From positions 2,232,001 to 2,296,000 of the forward strand of contig JBAJFE010000038.1 in assembly GCA_037903355.1 (NCBI GenBank): a stretch of DNA of 64,000 nucleotides, given 5' to 3'. The notes beneath the pieces were generated by a model. That model was given only the letters and a program-made list of their open reading frames with translations. It searched no databases and was not told where the DNA came from. Within the stretch, counting starts at the first letter, position 1, and each line of letters begins with the position of its first letter. Position numbers and translations under genes: made by a program. This document shows positions 49,884 to 61,000 of this stretch, piece after piece. The stretch comes from Trichuris trichiura. Its lineage: Eukaryota; Nematoda; Enoplea; Trichinellida; Trichuridae.

Positions 49884-52634
49884 CAAAGATTTTTACGGTG
49901 CGGCATGTGCTCCACCGGCGGGGCCTTTTCAAGTCCGGGGGGGGGGGCAAACCGCCAAGGGGGCCCTTGGGAGCCCATTTGAGCTGTGGGGGGCACATGC
50001 CCAACCTGAGCCATCGTGTTGAAGTTTATCGGAAGGTGGGGTCCGAAGGTCAGGTATTGTGCGTACTGGTTAAGATAAAGTTGCATGTTATGCGTGATGC
50101 CGGCTACCCCCCACTCCACTACATAAACCAATCACCGCTCATGAAAATGGCCAATCAAAACACATGGCGGAAAGGACCGCAGGTTTGACACTGCGACCTT
50201 CCTGCCCTAGCCTTGAGCAAGGGAAGCTTTCTGCGAGGAAGCATTGAGCGCAGAGCCCGTGATTCACATCAGAGAATAGTTGCACGGGTTACCAGAATGC
50301 GCCATAGTTTTTGGGTTTATATTTGCACCTGCTTTACAATTCAACCAGCGATTAGCGCATGTTGGCGTAGCTTGGTAGAAATGACTCTGCTTTACAATTT
50401 TGTGAACGATTTCCATCTCTTGCCTTAGCTCAGCAAAAAGTCAGCTCTCTTTTTCTTCCCTCTCTTTCTTCACGTCTATTGTCCACGCAGCTACAATGCA
50501 AGCATACGCGTTAGCGACAAAAAATTGCGTGTTGCTCACGCATTTTCTGCAAACGCTTTGTCTGTACAATTGCTTTTCTTCTACGCTCGCTCCAGTTTTG
50601 CTAGCGCAAATTTAGTAAGCTATATTGTGCGTCGAACATCGTCGCTGTCAGTCTGTGATATACTTGTCTAGTAGATTTTGAGAAGTGACTTTGCAGAGGC
50701 TTAGTCATGGCTCAGGCGAGCACGAAATGTAGGCTATATAGTAGCGAATATCTGCTTTTTGGTTTCGCTGTTACGCCTGGTACGGAACAACTACTAGTAT
50801 GTTTGTTTAGCGAAAAAGTTTTCTCAAATGAGTCTATGAAGCCATCCAGGATGAAATGCCATTTAATGAGGCGGCAGCAGAACATGAGTAATAAGGACGT
50901 ATCCTACTGTCAGGCCCTGAGGGAAAAGGTAATGAAGAAAAGAACACCGAACAGTATGATACCCTTTCTTTCAAAACCAAGTCGTGACAGACTTGCAGCG
51001 TCATATAGAATTTCATTGTTAATTGCGAAGGAGGGTGAGCCTCATACGATCGGCGAGAAATTCATAGTGCCTGCCGTAGCTGATATTCTGGAAACCATGC
51101 TTCAGCAAAACGCACATGATGTTACCAGGAAAATACCACTGAACAATGATACTGTTCAGAGACGAATCAATGCAATGGCTGAGGACAGCGAAGAGACGTT
51201 CTGTTGCATGCTCAGAGAGCGAATTCTCGTTGCAATTGGATGAATCTACATTGCCTGGAAATGAATCGCTTTTACTGGCGTAGGTCCGGTTTGAAATGAA
51301 GAACGGTTTGTAGAAGAATTATTGTTTTCGAAAGAATTGAGTACAGATAAAAGGCGTGGGTCTATCGTTCAAACAGTGGAGGAATTCTTTATGGAAAAAA
51401 CAATTCCCCTTCAGAACATAATAGCCGTGGCAACAGATGGTGCACCAGCTATGCTCAGCCTTCAGCGGGGATTTATATCGTATCTAAAAATCAAGGTTTC
51501 CAACGTGCTGTGCATTCATTGTGTGTTGCATCGGCAGCATCTCGTAGCCCGCCGTTTGAGCGCACGTTTGAATGAATCCCTTCGGTATGTCATCAACGCG
51601 GTAAACAAAATCAGAAGTAATCCACTCAGTGACAGACTTTTTCGACCAGTATGTGATAAAAATAACGAGTACTTCAATCGTCTACTTCTGCACACAGAAG
51701 AGAGATGGCTATCAAAATGTGCCTGCCAGTCGAGGTTTCTCGACCTGTACGAATCCGTTCCTCAATTTTTTGAACAAGAGGACGCTTCGCTGAGCGGACA
51801 TCGCGTTCTTAGACTTGTATTTTAAGTTTAATGAGATGAATAAGCAGCTCCAGGCGGAAGACATAAACTTGATTAAGACGAAATCAGTAATCTCTGCGTT
51901 CATGCCAAAGCTGCTTTTTTCAAGTGCAACTTCGCAAGGGACGCGTTGTCCCAGTTCCAAAGTCTCACCCAAGTGGGAAACGAAGCTGCGATCTCTGAAG
52001 CGCGTGTGAAATCGTACTGTAAGCATCTCCAAGCGCTGCACGACGATTTCACACGTCGTTTTCCGGACATTTTGTCTGTGGTAATCCCAGACTGGGTGAT
52101 CAATCCGCTAACAAATTTAGACGACGAAGAGATATCGCTGCAAGGACAGCTACTGGAGTTGCAGTCGAACGTGGAGCTGAAGGCCAGGTCGTCACAGGGT
52201 TATCAGCCGTTCTGGCTGCAGAAAGAAGTCCAGGGGTTGTACTCTGGCGTATGGGGAGTGGTAAAAAATTTACTGATTTGTCTTCCCTCATCGAGTCTAG
52301 TCGAGCACGCATTTAGTATCGTTACGGACCTAGTGACAAAGAAATGCAGTCGGCTGCAAGTAGTCAGACCCGCCGATGTACGTCTGCGAGTTACCTCTAT
52401 CGAGCTCAACATCGACAAGCTAGTTCGGTCGTATCCGGGCGAGCCAAGCAGCTCTCTCTGGCTTCTCGAAAAACAGTCTGCAGATATAAATCTGTACAGC
52501 CGTAGTTCAGCTTCTGCGTTGCAACCATTTCAGCCAATCAGTGCGCTCGAAATTGGCCAATCAAAATTGGGACACCTAGACGCTCAGAAACATTCACAGG
52601 GGGGCCCAAGCCGTCTTCACCTTGACAAACACTG
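49884..52634 (+). mobile_element. Decayed autonomous hAT transposon (ZBED5/FAM200-type transposase), nested in the Tigger copy
   Basis: 2,751 bp. The left end CAAAGATTTTTACGGTGCGG and right end TTGACAAACACTG are decayed versions of the ends of the 17.9 kb element. The transposase starts at 50707: a BED-type finger (CLFSEKVFSNESMKPSRMKCHL, one zinc cysteine changed to serine), VVADI-like middle, then in further frames IIAVATDGAPAMLSLQRGF and CIHCVLHRQHLVARRLS (RNase H-like core), and the dimerisation tail VEHAFSIVTDLVTKKCSRLQ ... DVRLRVTSIELNIDKLVRSY (52,300-52,440). Frame breaks occur near 51,240, 51,310 and 51,825-51,945. The 8-bp target duplication is badly eroded (TCCTAGAT left, CTATAGGT right). 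Confidence 0.88.
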
Positions 52635-53640
52635 CTATAGGTAAAACTGCAGTGTTTATGGGCCAAAGACTTCAAACAACAATGGACAATGAGGGAATCT
52701 ACATTCCTTCCACTGGTTATGAAAGTGCGCGCGCCACCTGCATTAGGGAATTCGCTTGGACGGAAAGAAAATCTCTCTTCTAATCATTACGAAGCAAAAG
52801 AAAAATGAAAATGACCGTGTTTCAGGTATTTGTTTTCAAACCGAAAAAGCGTGGTGCGCACAGTCAGTTATAAGGAGGTGGGTCGATTTAGTGCTGCCAC
52901 TTATTTTAGTGAAGCCATTATTTATTTATTTTGTGAAGTAGCCAAAGAGGACTGATAATCTGGGATTCAGCCAGCATTCACCGCTCTGAAGAAATGAAGA
53001 ACTTCCTTTCAGAGAGAAGAATAGATCAGGTAATGATTCCCGCAGGAAAGACTGCCTACCTCCAGACTCTTGATATTGGAATAAACAAGCCATTAAAAGA
53101 AAATCTGCAGCGTGAAATCAATTACTACATTGAAAATAAAATGGATAGACATCAGCGTGGAAACTTTATGAGGCCCAGGTTGCGAGACGTTGTGGCATAG
53201 GTGAAGAACTCATTGGATAAAATCACTGACAGCTGTGTTGCCAATGCTCTACGAGCAGGCTACTTGGACAAGAAATGCTCGTTCAAGGAAAACCCTATTG
53301 CAAGACATAAGAGGTTGGACTCAATGGTCCTGCAAGAATTGGAGTCGCATGAAATTCAGGAGAGAATTCAGAATTTGGAGATTTATGAAGACGTTCCAGA
53401 AAATGATGACATGACTATGTTCCAACAAACGTAGACAGTTGTACATTTTTCTTGCCTTACATTTATGGTTCTTCTAAGTGTTTCAATATTTTTTTCCTTG
53501 TTTCTTATAGGCTTCTGCACACAAGTAAATGAACAAGTGTAGAGTGTAGTACCCGAAAATATAAGACATCCTCGGAAAAAAAGCCCTGCCATGTTTTTTT
53601 TGGAACAAATATAAATACAAAACCCAGTCTTATAATAGGG
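52635..53640 (+). pseudogene. pogo/Tigger-type transposon, 3' half
   Basis: Resumes the DDE_1 transposase directly after the hAT: KTAVFMGQ, IPSTGYESARATCI, then DGKKISLLIITKQKKNE, RVSGICFQTEKAWCAQSVI, IIWDSASIHRSEEMKNFL (second catalytic aspartate), MIPAGKTAYLQTLDIGINKP (third), DKITDSCVANALRAGYLDKK, ending near 53434. Frameshifts near 52,745, 52,930 and a stop at 53200 show it is dead. The right terminal region probably lies around 53,550-53,640. Confidence 0.85.
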
Positions 53641-53972
53641 TAAGCACGGCAGTAAAGAGCTATTTACTTATCGTTTAAGGAGGAAGAACATGTTTGCAAT
53701 GTGCTTTCAACAAGTAGAAGAGTAGATTTATATGTTCCTGCATTGCTTTTTCAATTCTTAGAAACGTAAGTACTGTTGCGACTAGACTAGCACAGCCCAG
53801 TAAATCCGAAATCTGCCAGAGAGATGTGTTCAGAAAGCAATAAAATGCTAATAAAAACCGGGCGAAATCGCTTACAAAAGTAAATAGTCAATTTAAATGG
53901 TTTTAAAAATATTGATTACATCTTCGTATCAGAGCGTTGACCAGTGGGCCTAAATAACTCCTAAATACGCGA
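53641..53972. other. Spacer before the Ig-domain exons
   Basis: AT-rich; no feature recognised. Upstream exons of the Ig gene, if they exist, were not found here. Confidence 0.4.
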
Positions 53973-54248
53973 GCTGGCAATTTAATCCACCTGAATTTTT
54001 AAAAGTTTTCACAGATCTAAGAACAACATCCGGCGCCAGCGTGACTCTTGATTGCCCCTCATTGGAGATCCTAAACTTAAGGTAGGATGAAATCCTATTT
54101 TGACGCTCAATTGTATGTTTCAGGTAAGGTGGCTGTTCAACGACAAACTAGTGGAATTTGAAGATAAGAACAATTTTGACACAGCAGATTCATGCCGCCT
54201 AGCCATCCGTCGTCTTTGCGATCATCATAAAGGCCAATATACCATTAT

Positions 54249-54519
54249 CGTAATGAAAAAACTTTATTACGGATCGGTTCCCGTTTATATATATAAAAGA
54301 TACTCCGGAGCTTTTGGGTCATTCGAGACCCGTCATCAGCGGTCTAAAGTTGTAAATATTTATAATATTTACAATATTTACATCTTTAGACCGCTGATGA
54401 CGGGTCTCGAATGACCCGAAAGCTCCGGAGTATCTTTTATATACATAAACGGGAACCGATCCGTAATAAAGATTTTTCATTATGAAAATATATGGTCCCG
54501 TACCAAGACAACACGTTTT
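54249..54519. repeat. Palindromic PLE-related element, family A, 14-bp target duplication
   Basis: Perfect direct repeats CAATATACCATTAT at 54235-54248 and 54520-54533. Arms of about 110 bp meet in an AATATTTATAATATT-rich centre. The right side contains CTGATGA (54394-54400), C, GGGTC/GACCC stem, GAAA (54418-54421), then CCGATCCGTAATAAAG, and ends with GGTCCCGTACCAAGA. The left side has the mirror core with GCTTTTGGG replacing GCTTTCGGG. Confidence 0.93.
54392..54463 (+). ncRNA. Hammerhead-like motif (hypothetical)
   Basis: CUGAUGA, one C, a 5-bp GGGUC/GACCC stem with a loop, then GAAA mirror the order of the hammerhead ribozyme core (box 1, stem II, box 2). A hammerhead normally has no nucleotide between CUGANGA and stem II, or has a purine-first pair there; here the additional C either is unpaired or pairs with the G of GAAA. 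The recurrent TC|CGTAA downstream (54460) would be the natural NUH cleavage candidate. Activity is not shown by sequence alone. Confidence 0.3.
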
Positions 54520-54572
54520 CAATATACCATTATAGCTGAAAATGAAGTGGGATGGGCAACATGCTCAGCTAG

Positions 54573-55247
54573 TATATCTTGGCAAGATCATCACGATTTT
54601 TGAGTCCCCACGATTGGAAGCAGGCTTCATTTTTCAATGCTCATACTTTGAGTTGCATCTTTTTCTTTCTAGACTTTTTGTGCATAGTTTCCCATCATTT
54701 ACGGTGTCCCGAAAATTTTCAGACTAACTGTAATGCGTAGCCATTAATGAAATAAAAACGCCACATTCTACTTTTTGTCAGAACGTTTACAGTTCATAAT
54801 GTTCACAAAGCTTGAAAACGATTGCATTTGTCCATAACACTTCAATCAAACTAGATTCCTGCACTGATTTGATTTTCGTTTCTTCCATGCAGGGAGAACG
54901 CTCTAACATAAAGTCATGCTGCACGTGGCAAAGGACACTTTCAGTAGGAGCTAAGTTTTTTTCCCACCTGTTTATATGCTATTCGTTCACAGAGTTCACT
55001 TCCGACATTAAAGTAAATATGCAAAATAATCCCACGGACAAAGATAAAAGTAAATAAAAGTGCATAAATAAACGTATTGAACGATTTCGTGAGCAATAAC
55101 TTATGTCTGATTTGTTTAATCCCAACTTTCTGGCAGCGAAGAAAAGAATTCCATAGCCTTTCATCGTTGGACAGAAAGCTGTACAAACGCACGGAATAGA
55201 TACAGCTGATACAGTGGCGCAGAAGTTAATTATATTCATCTGATATA
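54573..55247. other. Intergenic, no feature recognised
   Basis: AT-rich sequence between the Ig fragment and mariner copy 2; nothing recognisable. Confidence 0.4.
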
Positions 55248-56481
55248 CGATGGTTGTTCGAACAGTTCCCGGAAAAGTTAAATAAAATTTTAATTGCAAT
55301 GATATCAAACTTATTTATCCATGCATCTTCCGTCAACTTCTAGGCACTCCTGCAGGCGGTGTCGCCACTTTTGCAAACCTCCCTTGTGGAGTCCTGGGGG
55401 CCGTATATTGCACGAAGTCGAGACGGCGCGTTTCTCGACATCCATCGACACGAACAGGATGCTTTCTAAATGCTCTTTTAACTTTGGGAATAGGAAAAAG
55501 TCTGACGGGGCAAGATCTGGACTGTAGGGTGCGTTATCGTGATGGAGAAGGACACTGAGGTGCAACTTGCCACACCATTTTCTTGCCACTGCGATCTTTA
55601 ATTTTTGCAATACCGCTTCGTAATAGCTTGCCGTGACTGTTCGCTCTCCTTCGAGGAAGTCAGTCAGAATTACTCCGTCCGAGGTCCCAGAATGTGGTCG
55701 TCATAACCTTTCTAGCTGACCGCTCCGCTTTCAACTTGACTGGACCTGCTGACGCCCTCGGTAACCAGTGCTTGGATTGGATCTTACTCTTGGTGTCATA
55801 CTGGTAGTTCCACATTTCATCTCCCATGACGATGCACTCAAAAAAAAAACCCGGTCTCATTTGCTTCAATCTTCGTTAAAAGCTACCGAGAAAGGTTAAC
55901 GCGTCGAACCAGCTGTTCTTTGCGCGACACTTTCGGGACTCACCGAGCTGAAAGCTTCGTCCGACCAAGGGTTTCAAGCAGGATTCCAAATGCTGAATGG
56001 AGGGCGATCCCAGTCATTATAGCAATCCTCCTGATGGTAATTCTACGGTCTCCTTCCACTATGTTCTGGACAAGGGCCACAGTTCTTTCACTCGTTGTGG
56101 TTGCTGGCCTTCTCGCTCTCCTGTCGTCTTCGATGGCCTTTCTGCCCTCCTTGAAATGCCTTATCCACTCATAGACAAGCGATTTAGATGGTGCACTATT
56201 TCCGTAAGCCCGCTGCAAAGATTGAATAATTTTCCTCGACTGCCAACCAAGCTTGGAGAGAAATTTAATGTAGCTCTGACGCCAAAATGAAGATTTTCCA
56301 TATCATGAGAAAAACAATTACTTTAGGAGCAACTTGTACCACACCGGAGCAGTGTCGAATAAGGCTACCTCTCGTAAAAGCCTGAAAACAACAGAGATAA
56401 GATTAAACATGGTTTGGCCCATCGGTCGGCGTCCTGTTAGACACTGCACTGTCTTTCTGGTAACTTTCCGAACATCCCGTG
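55248..56481 (-). mobile_element. Inactive mariner transposon, copy 2
   Basis: 1,234 bp, opposite orientation to copy 1 and clearly of the same family (helix-turn-helix [20 protein letters not shown] and [13 protein letters not shown] are shared). Ends CGATGGTTGTTCGAACAGTT and, at the other side, CACGGGATGTTCGGAAAGTT; left TA kept (55246-55247). Transposase pieces on the minus strand: 55940-56218 (DNA-binding part), 55660-55869 (GDEMWNYQYD with the first catalytic aspartate) and 55311-55610 (HHDNAPYSPDLAPSDFFLFP). The second and third catalytic aspartates are too close: about 25 residues normally lying between HDNAP and PYSPD are missing, so the DD34D spacing is destroyed even apart from the frameshifts. 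Confidence 0.92.
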
Positions 56482-56671
56482 AGTTGTGCGCGTTTTTTAT
56501 TACGGAAGGGTGCAAAACGTTTACTTTCACTTACCGGTAAGGAGTCCTTTGAAGCGTTCAGAGCTTTCCATGCTCCGTCGTCAACGGTAACAATAACAAG
56601 ACCTACGTGCGATGATTAGTATTGGATCAGAACGGTGTTAGTTCAGAGTTACAAGGAGTGGAGGTGAAAAA

Positions 56672-57850
56672 AGTGTTTAAATTTTTCTGATACGGCTGGT
56701 TAGCAGGACTGTCCATGTTGCTGACCTTGTCGTGCTTGGCGTTGTGTTGAAACTGAAATGTGATCCCTTCCACCACGTGGAGGGTTGATGAAGGTAGTTA
56801 GCGAGAAGGATTGAAGCGTAATTGGTAATCTGAATTAACAGCAAAAAGAGGTTTAGGTTAAAAAAGGAAGAAACTGAAATCGTTGGGTTCAGAACGGCTG
56901 TAATGCATTCCCGGCTGGTACAATCGCGATGCAGGGAAAAAGGAAAAGAAGAGGAAGAGAGAAACCACGCTAGGCCACAAGCAGTTCCCGCTAACATAGC
57001 CATGGAGCGCGCGTTGGTTTCGTCGGCGGTTGCCGAACACGCTACATGCTGCTCTGGCTCACTTCAGACACGCGTCATCTGCAAAGAAGCGCACTTGCCC
57101 TGTAGATGTATAAAAGCTTTCTCCATACAGCACGATGCAAACATAAACCGGGATGGAGGAGTCGAGATTAGTGAAACTTGGATGAACCTAGTTTATGTCA
57201 CAAACTGTTGCTTTCTTACATGACCTTCTCCTTCCTCTCTTTTTTCCTTTCTTTTTTCCTCCCTCGTCCTTTCTCTCTCTCCCCTCTTCTTTCCTGCATC
57301 GCAATCACGTCAACTCTGAATGAATTATAGCTGTTCTCAATCGAAAATCTCAGTTTCTTCCGTTTTTAAACCTCTTTTCGTTGTTGTGTTAGACAGGAAT
57401 GGGGAAAACAGTAAAAGATCTAGAAAACTATGAAACATCATTCAGTTTTCAAAACCTTTTCGTTGTTAATTTAATTCAATTTAGTTTAATTCAGTTCCTC
57501 AATTACGCTTCAGTCCCTCTCAAAACTATCTTCACCGACCCTACACGCAGTGGAAGGGATCACATTTCAGAGTTTCTACTTGCACCAAGCACGACAAGGA
57601 CAGCAGCATGGACAATCCTGCTAACCAGCCATATCAGAAGAAAAAACTAGAAAACTTTGAACATGTTTTTTCACTTCCACTGCTTGTGACTTTAAACTAA
57701 CTCAATTCTGACCCAATCATAACCATTGCATGTAGGTCTTCTTATTGTTATCATTGACAACGGAGTATGCAAAGCCCCGAAAGCTTCGAAGGACTGTTTG
57801 TTGGCAAGAGAAAATAAACGCTTTGTACCGTTCCTTGATAAAAGACGTTC
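56672..57850 (+). mobile_element. Second Penelope-like element fragment with inverted 3'-UTR flank
   Basis: A coding remnant at about 56965-57223 reads AMERALVSSAVAEHATCCSG, then VICKEAHLPCRCIKAFSIQHDANINRDGGVEISETWMNLV in sections, matching the distal end of the GIY-YIG protein at 23.8-24.5 kb. The 3' UTR to its right (57,263-57,660, starting with a pyrimidine tract) is present again in reverse on the left (56,672-56,963), giving a head-to-head arrangement. A decayed core with CCCCGAAAGCTTCG lies near 57,775. The protein differs strongly from the other PLE, so it represents a distinct lineage. Confidence 0.8.
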
Positions 57851-58081
57851 GTGAAATTTAAAAACAGTGTTAAAAAGTCATCTGTTTTCAGCTGATATAT
57901 TACTAATTACATTGGTTGAAGTATTAGTGTAGCTCCGCAAAAGCGAAAAATTTTTTAATCCGTTAACATTAATACATTCTTTAAAAACCACTGCTTAAGC
58001 AGTTTCTTTCTATGTATTGCAGTGGTGTCACTTCACACTTTCTTTAACGTGGCCATACTAATGGTGCTGATTTGCGGCTAA
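57851..58081. other. Upstream flank of BBS7
   Basis: Short AT-rich spacer that should include the BBS7 promoter and 5' UTR; no specific motif such as an X-box could be confidently identified. Confidence 0.4.
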
Positions 58082-61000
58082 ATGAACTTGATTACACCAC
58101 CACTGTTGTGCTGTTGCCAGGTAGCAAAATCGATTTGCTGTACGTAGTAGGCGACGTTTACAATGGGCTGGCATGTGACCGAGATTTTTCAGGTAATGAG
58201 TATAAATCGCGTTCAGATGCTCTGCTTAATTTACACTTCTGCAGTCCTCTTCAACAAGCAAAAACTGTATGCGACTTCTGCCTCACCTGTCCAAAGGAGA
58301 CAGTACGCAACAGGTCGTTTTGGCCAATCAGAACGGTGTAGTCTGGTGCCTGCGCTGGAAGAAGCAACCGCTAGTGCGAAATGCCTCCTTAATGTTCCGC
58401 AGCTGCTGAATGCCTTTGCAGGTAGAATTCAAAACCTTTCCGGGCCCAAGAATAGACGCACTAACTCTCGGAGGTGATGATGTTGGAGCCGACAAAATTT
58501 TCTTTGCTAGTGGAAGCGTTGTTAATGGATACAACCGGCGGGGCAAACATTTCCTGGCATTTGAAACCAACAAAACTGATTTAATTAACTGCATGTAAAC
58601 AGTAGTCGTTTGCACTCTGTCGCTAGTCTTTTTCTTTGATTCCAGTGCAATTCACGGAGTGGAAATGGTTCTCTGCTCTTCCCATACAATGACTCACTAC
58701 CACGACTGCACCGAGTCTTTTCATTATTTTAGTGGCGATGCCATTCTAGATGTTGCTTGTTTTGAAACTGCGGCAGAGTTCAATGAAGGCAGGGAGTTAA
58801 GCATTGTTTTAGCATGCGAAAATCATTCTTTCAAACTGCTGAGCGGGAAACGCTTAGCAGCTGAAATTGAAATTTCCGCAGCCCCCAACATTCTGTATTT
58901 GATTTCGATGAATGCAGGTAAAATCGCTGTGTTAAAATAGCAGCGTCAGCTCACGTTAGATTTCCAGAAACACAAGAACTCACAGAAGATAGACTGCTGG
59001 TCTACGGAACGTTTGCGGGATCTATAGGTGAACTTGCAGTGGGCAGGTACACAATAAGCTATTGTTTTTAAAATTTTAAAAGTAGCTTCTTTGCAGCAGT
59101 TGCATAGAGAATAAATGGGAATTGCCTTCCCCCAATGGCAGTGCAGTGATCAACGCGATCGAATGCCACGACTTGAAGGGCGACGGTTCGCTAAATCTGC
59201 TAGCGGGCCGAGACGATGGCATTATAGAAATTTATTATTATATGATCAGGCAGGGAGTTATTTTGATTGACTGCGTAGTACGTGTGCAAATCACAGATTA
59301 CACAGTTCCTGCATGAAAACATTTTCAGAAATGCTCTGGAAACGTCGTAGCAGTTCAAAGCGGTTACTTCACTACGACGACCAAACAGGAAATTCTTGCT
59401 TGCACTTATTCAGGTAATACTGGCAGTTAGTTCTTAATTCAACTCGGATTTGCATTGTCTCAGGCAAATTATTTGCTTGTACAATGGATGAACCATTCAC
59501 TAGTATGGAAAAGGATGAAAACGCAGGCGCTTTAGAAGACAAGTTCAGTTCTTTAAGGTAAAAGTTGATCTCCCTGACAGCATGCTAGATTCCTGGCACT
59601 CACTCATTAGGGCAGAAATTGACGGGCTAAGAGAAGAAGTGAAATGTAAAAGAGCCGAACACGCTATGGCTAATCAGCAAAAGGCGGCCATGTCTCGTTT
59701 GCCCATTTTTCCCATAGAAGAAAGACTATTCTTGAATGATCAAGATACTGTTCACCAGTTGAGCATGGAGCTGCCAGTTTCCATTGATTGGGTGCTACTT
59801 AGAGTAAGCTTCTTAGATGTTAATTTGTTAATACTACTTTAATTCCGCGAATGTTTAGAGTGAAGTTGCCATTGATCTTTTAGATGTGAAGCAAAACTCT
59901 GCCATCTTTAGCCCCATAGCAATTGAAGGAATAGTAATATTTAGCTCTAGTCAACGATATGCATCTCTTGGATAACTGTTCTAGTCATCGGATGCGCTCA
60001 TAGCAACTTATCGATGTCAGGCCAATATGACGAGGTTTGAAATGAGTGTGCGTACAATTGAAGGCAAATATGGTAACCTGGAGCTTTACGTGTGCCCAAG
60101 AACGAGCCCCAGTGTCTGTCAGCTGCGGGCATACCCTATCAAAGCACTGTCGCTCCACAGAAGAACGTTAGCATTTGATGAAAGTCGGCCAAAGAACAAA
60201 CTGTCAATTAAAGGAAAGTTTGGGCTTTTTGAAGCCTATGATATAATAACTTTTTGCTTACCTGGGATGGCTGAACAACCACCAGAAACTGAAGAGATTT
60301 CATCCTGCTTCGTTTCCTGCTTTACAGGCACACAGCTGCAAATAACTTGCAGGTAAGCTGCTGGTCCTCCGCTGAATGATTGCTTTGCTCCGAGCTATAT
60401 TACTCTAGAGACCCGCAATGCCATATAGTAACATTGCCATTTGAGAAGCAAAAAAGATAATCAGAAATAATTTTAGCATTTACGGATGACGCAGCTTCCA
60501 TTTGTTGTACAAAGCCCTTATTTACTGTTTTTCAAAATCCTTTCCATAATAACATATTAAAACTGCAACGTCTCGCCTGGTCCGCTCACTATCTGAGGAC
60601 ATTTTTTCGAAATGCTTTTATTTGCTGACAAGGAGAAATCAAAACGTGCGACCTTCAATAGCAAAGGAGAGTGCCTACATACTACAAAAAGCCCCAAGAC
60701 GTTACCCTCGTCGTTTCCTTTACCGTATATCGACTCGCAAGTTCTACTTGTAGGTCAGCCGGTTAGCATACGAGAATGGAGCACGTGCTCCAGTCTCCAC
60801 AATACTTTTCTCTTGTGACTTCTAACCTTGCGGTGTTTAAGTCAGTTTCTTCCCATGCTTTACTCTGCTAAGTACCTTAGTTTTCGATAGCCTTGTATTC
60901 TCTTCTGACGCTTACATAATTTTTACCCTTATGCTTTCCTTTGTTTTTTGCTAATACAGTAAAACCCCCGTAAGTTGACCACCCAACGGACTGGAGAAAA

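Larger units (their letters stand above)
53973..54572 (+). pseudogene. I-set immunoglobulin-domain gene fragment, exon split by a retroelement
   Basis: Two exons, about 53973-54081 and 54129-54572, joined over a 47-bp intron, encode one Ig domain of the intracellular I-set type seen in twitchin/titin-like muscle proteins: PPEFLKVFTDLRTTSGASVT, LDC, RWLFNDKLVEFEDKN, LAIRRL, HHKGQYTII-AENEVGWATCSASIS. The acceptor is taken at GTAAG|GTGG (54128) because the upstream AG would create a stop. The second exon is interrupted within GQYTII by a 271-bp palindromic element (54249-54519) flanked by 14-bp duplications. Read straight through, the frame enters the element and stops; without the element and one duplication copy it continues to TGA at 54570-54572. 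No further exons of a large muscle protein were found, so this may be a small Ig gene, the 3' end of a larger one, or a relic. The 5' exon edge is uncertain. Confidence 0.7.

Noticed and set aside
58072..58341. Alternative start region of BBS7 reading LNELDYTTT...LLYVVGDVYNGLAC
   Set aside because: It resembles the BBS7 N terminus superficially, but the ATG at 58082 with a donor at 58121 reproduces the family's exact spacing and phase.
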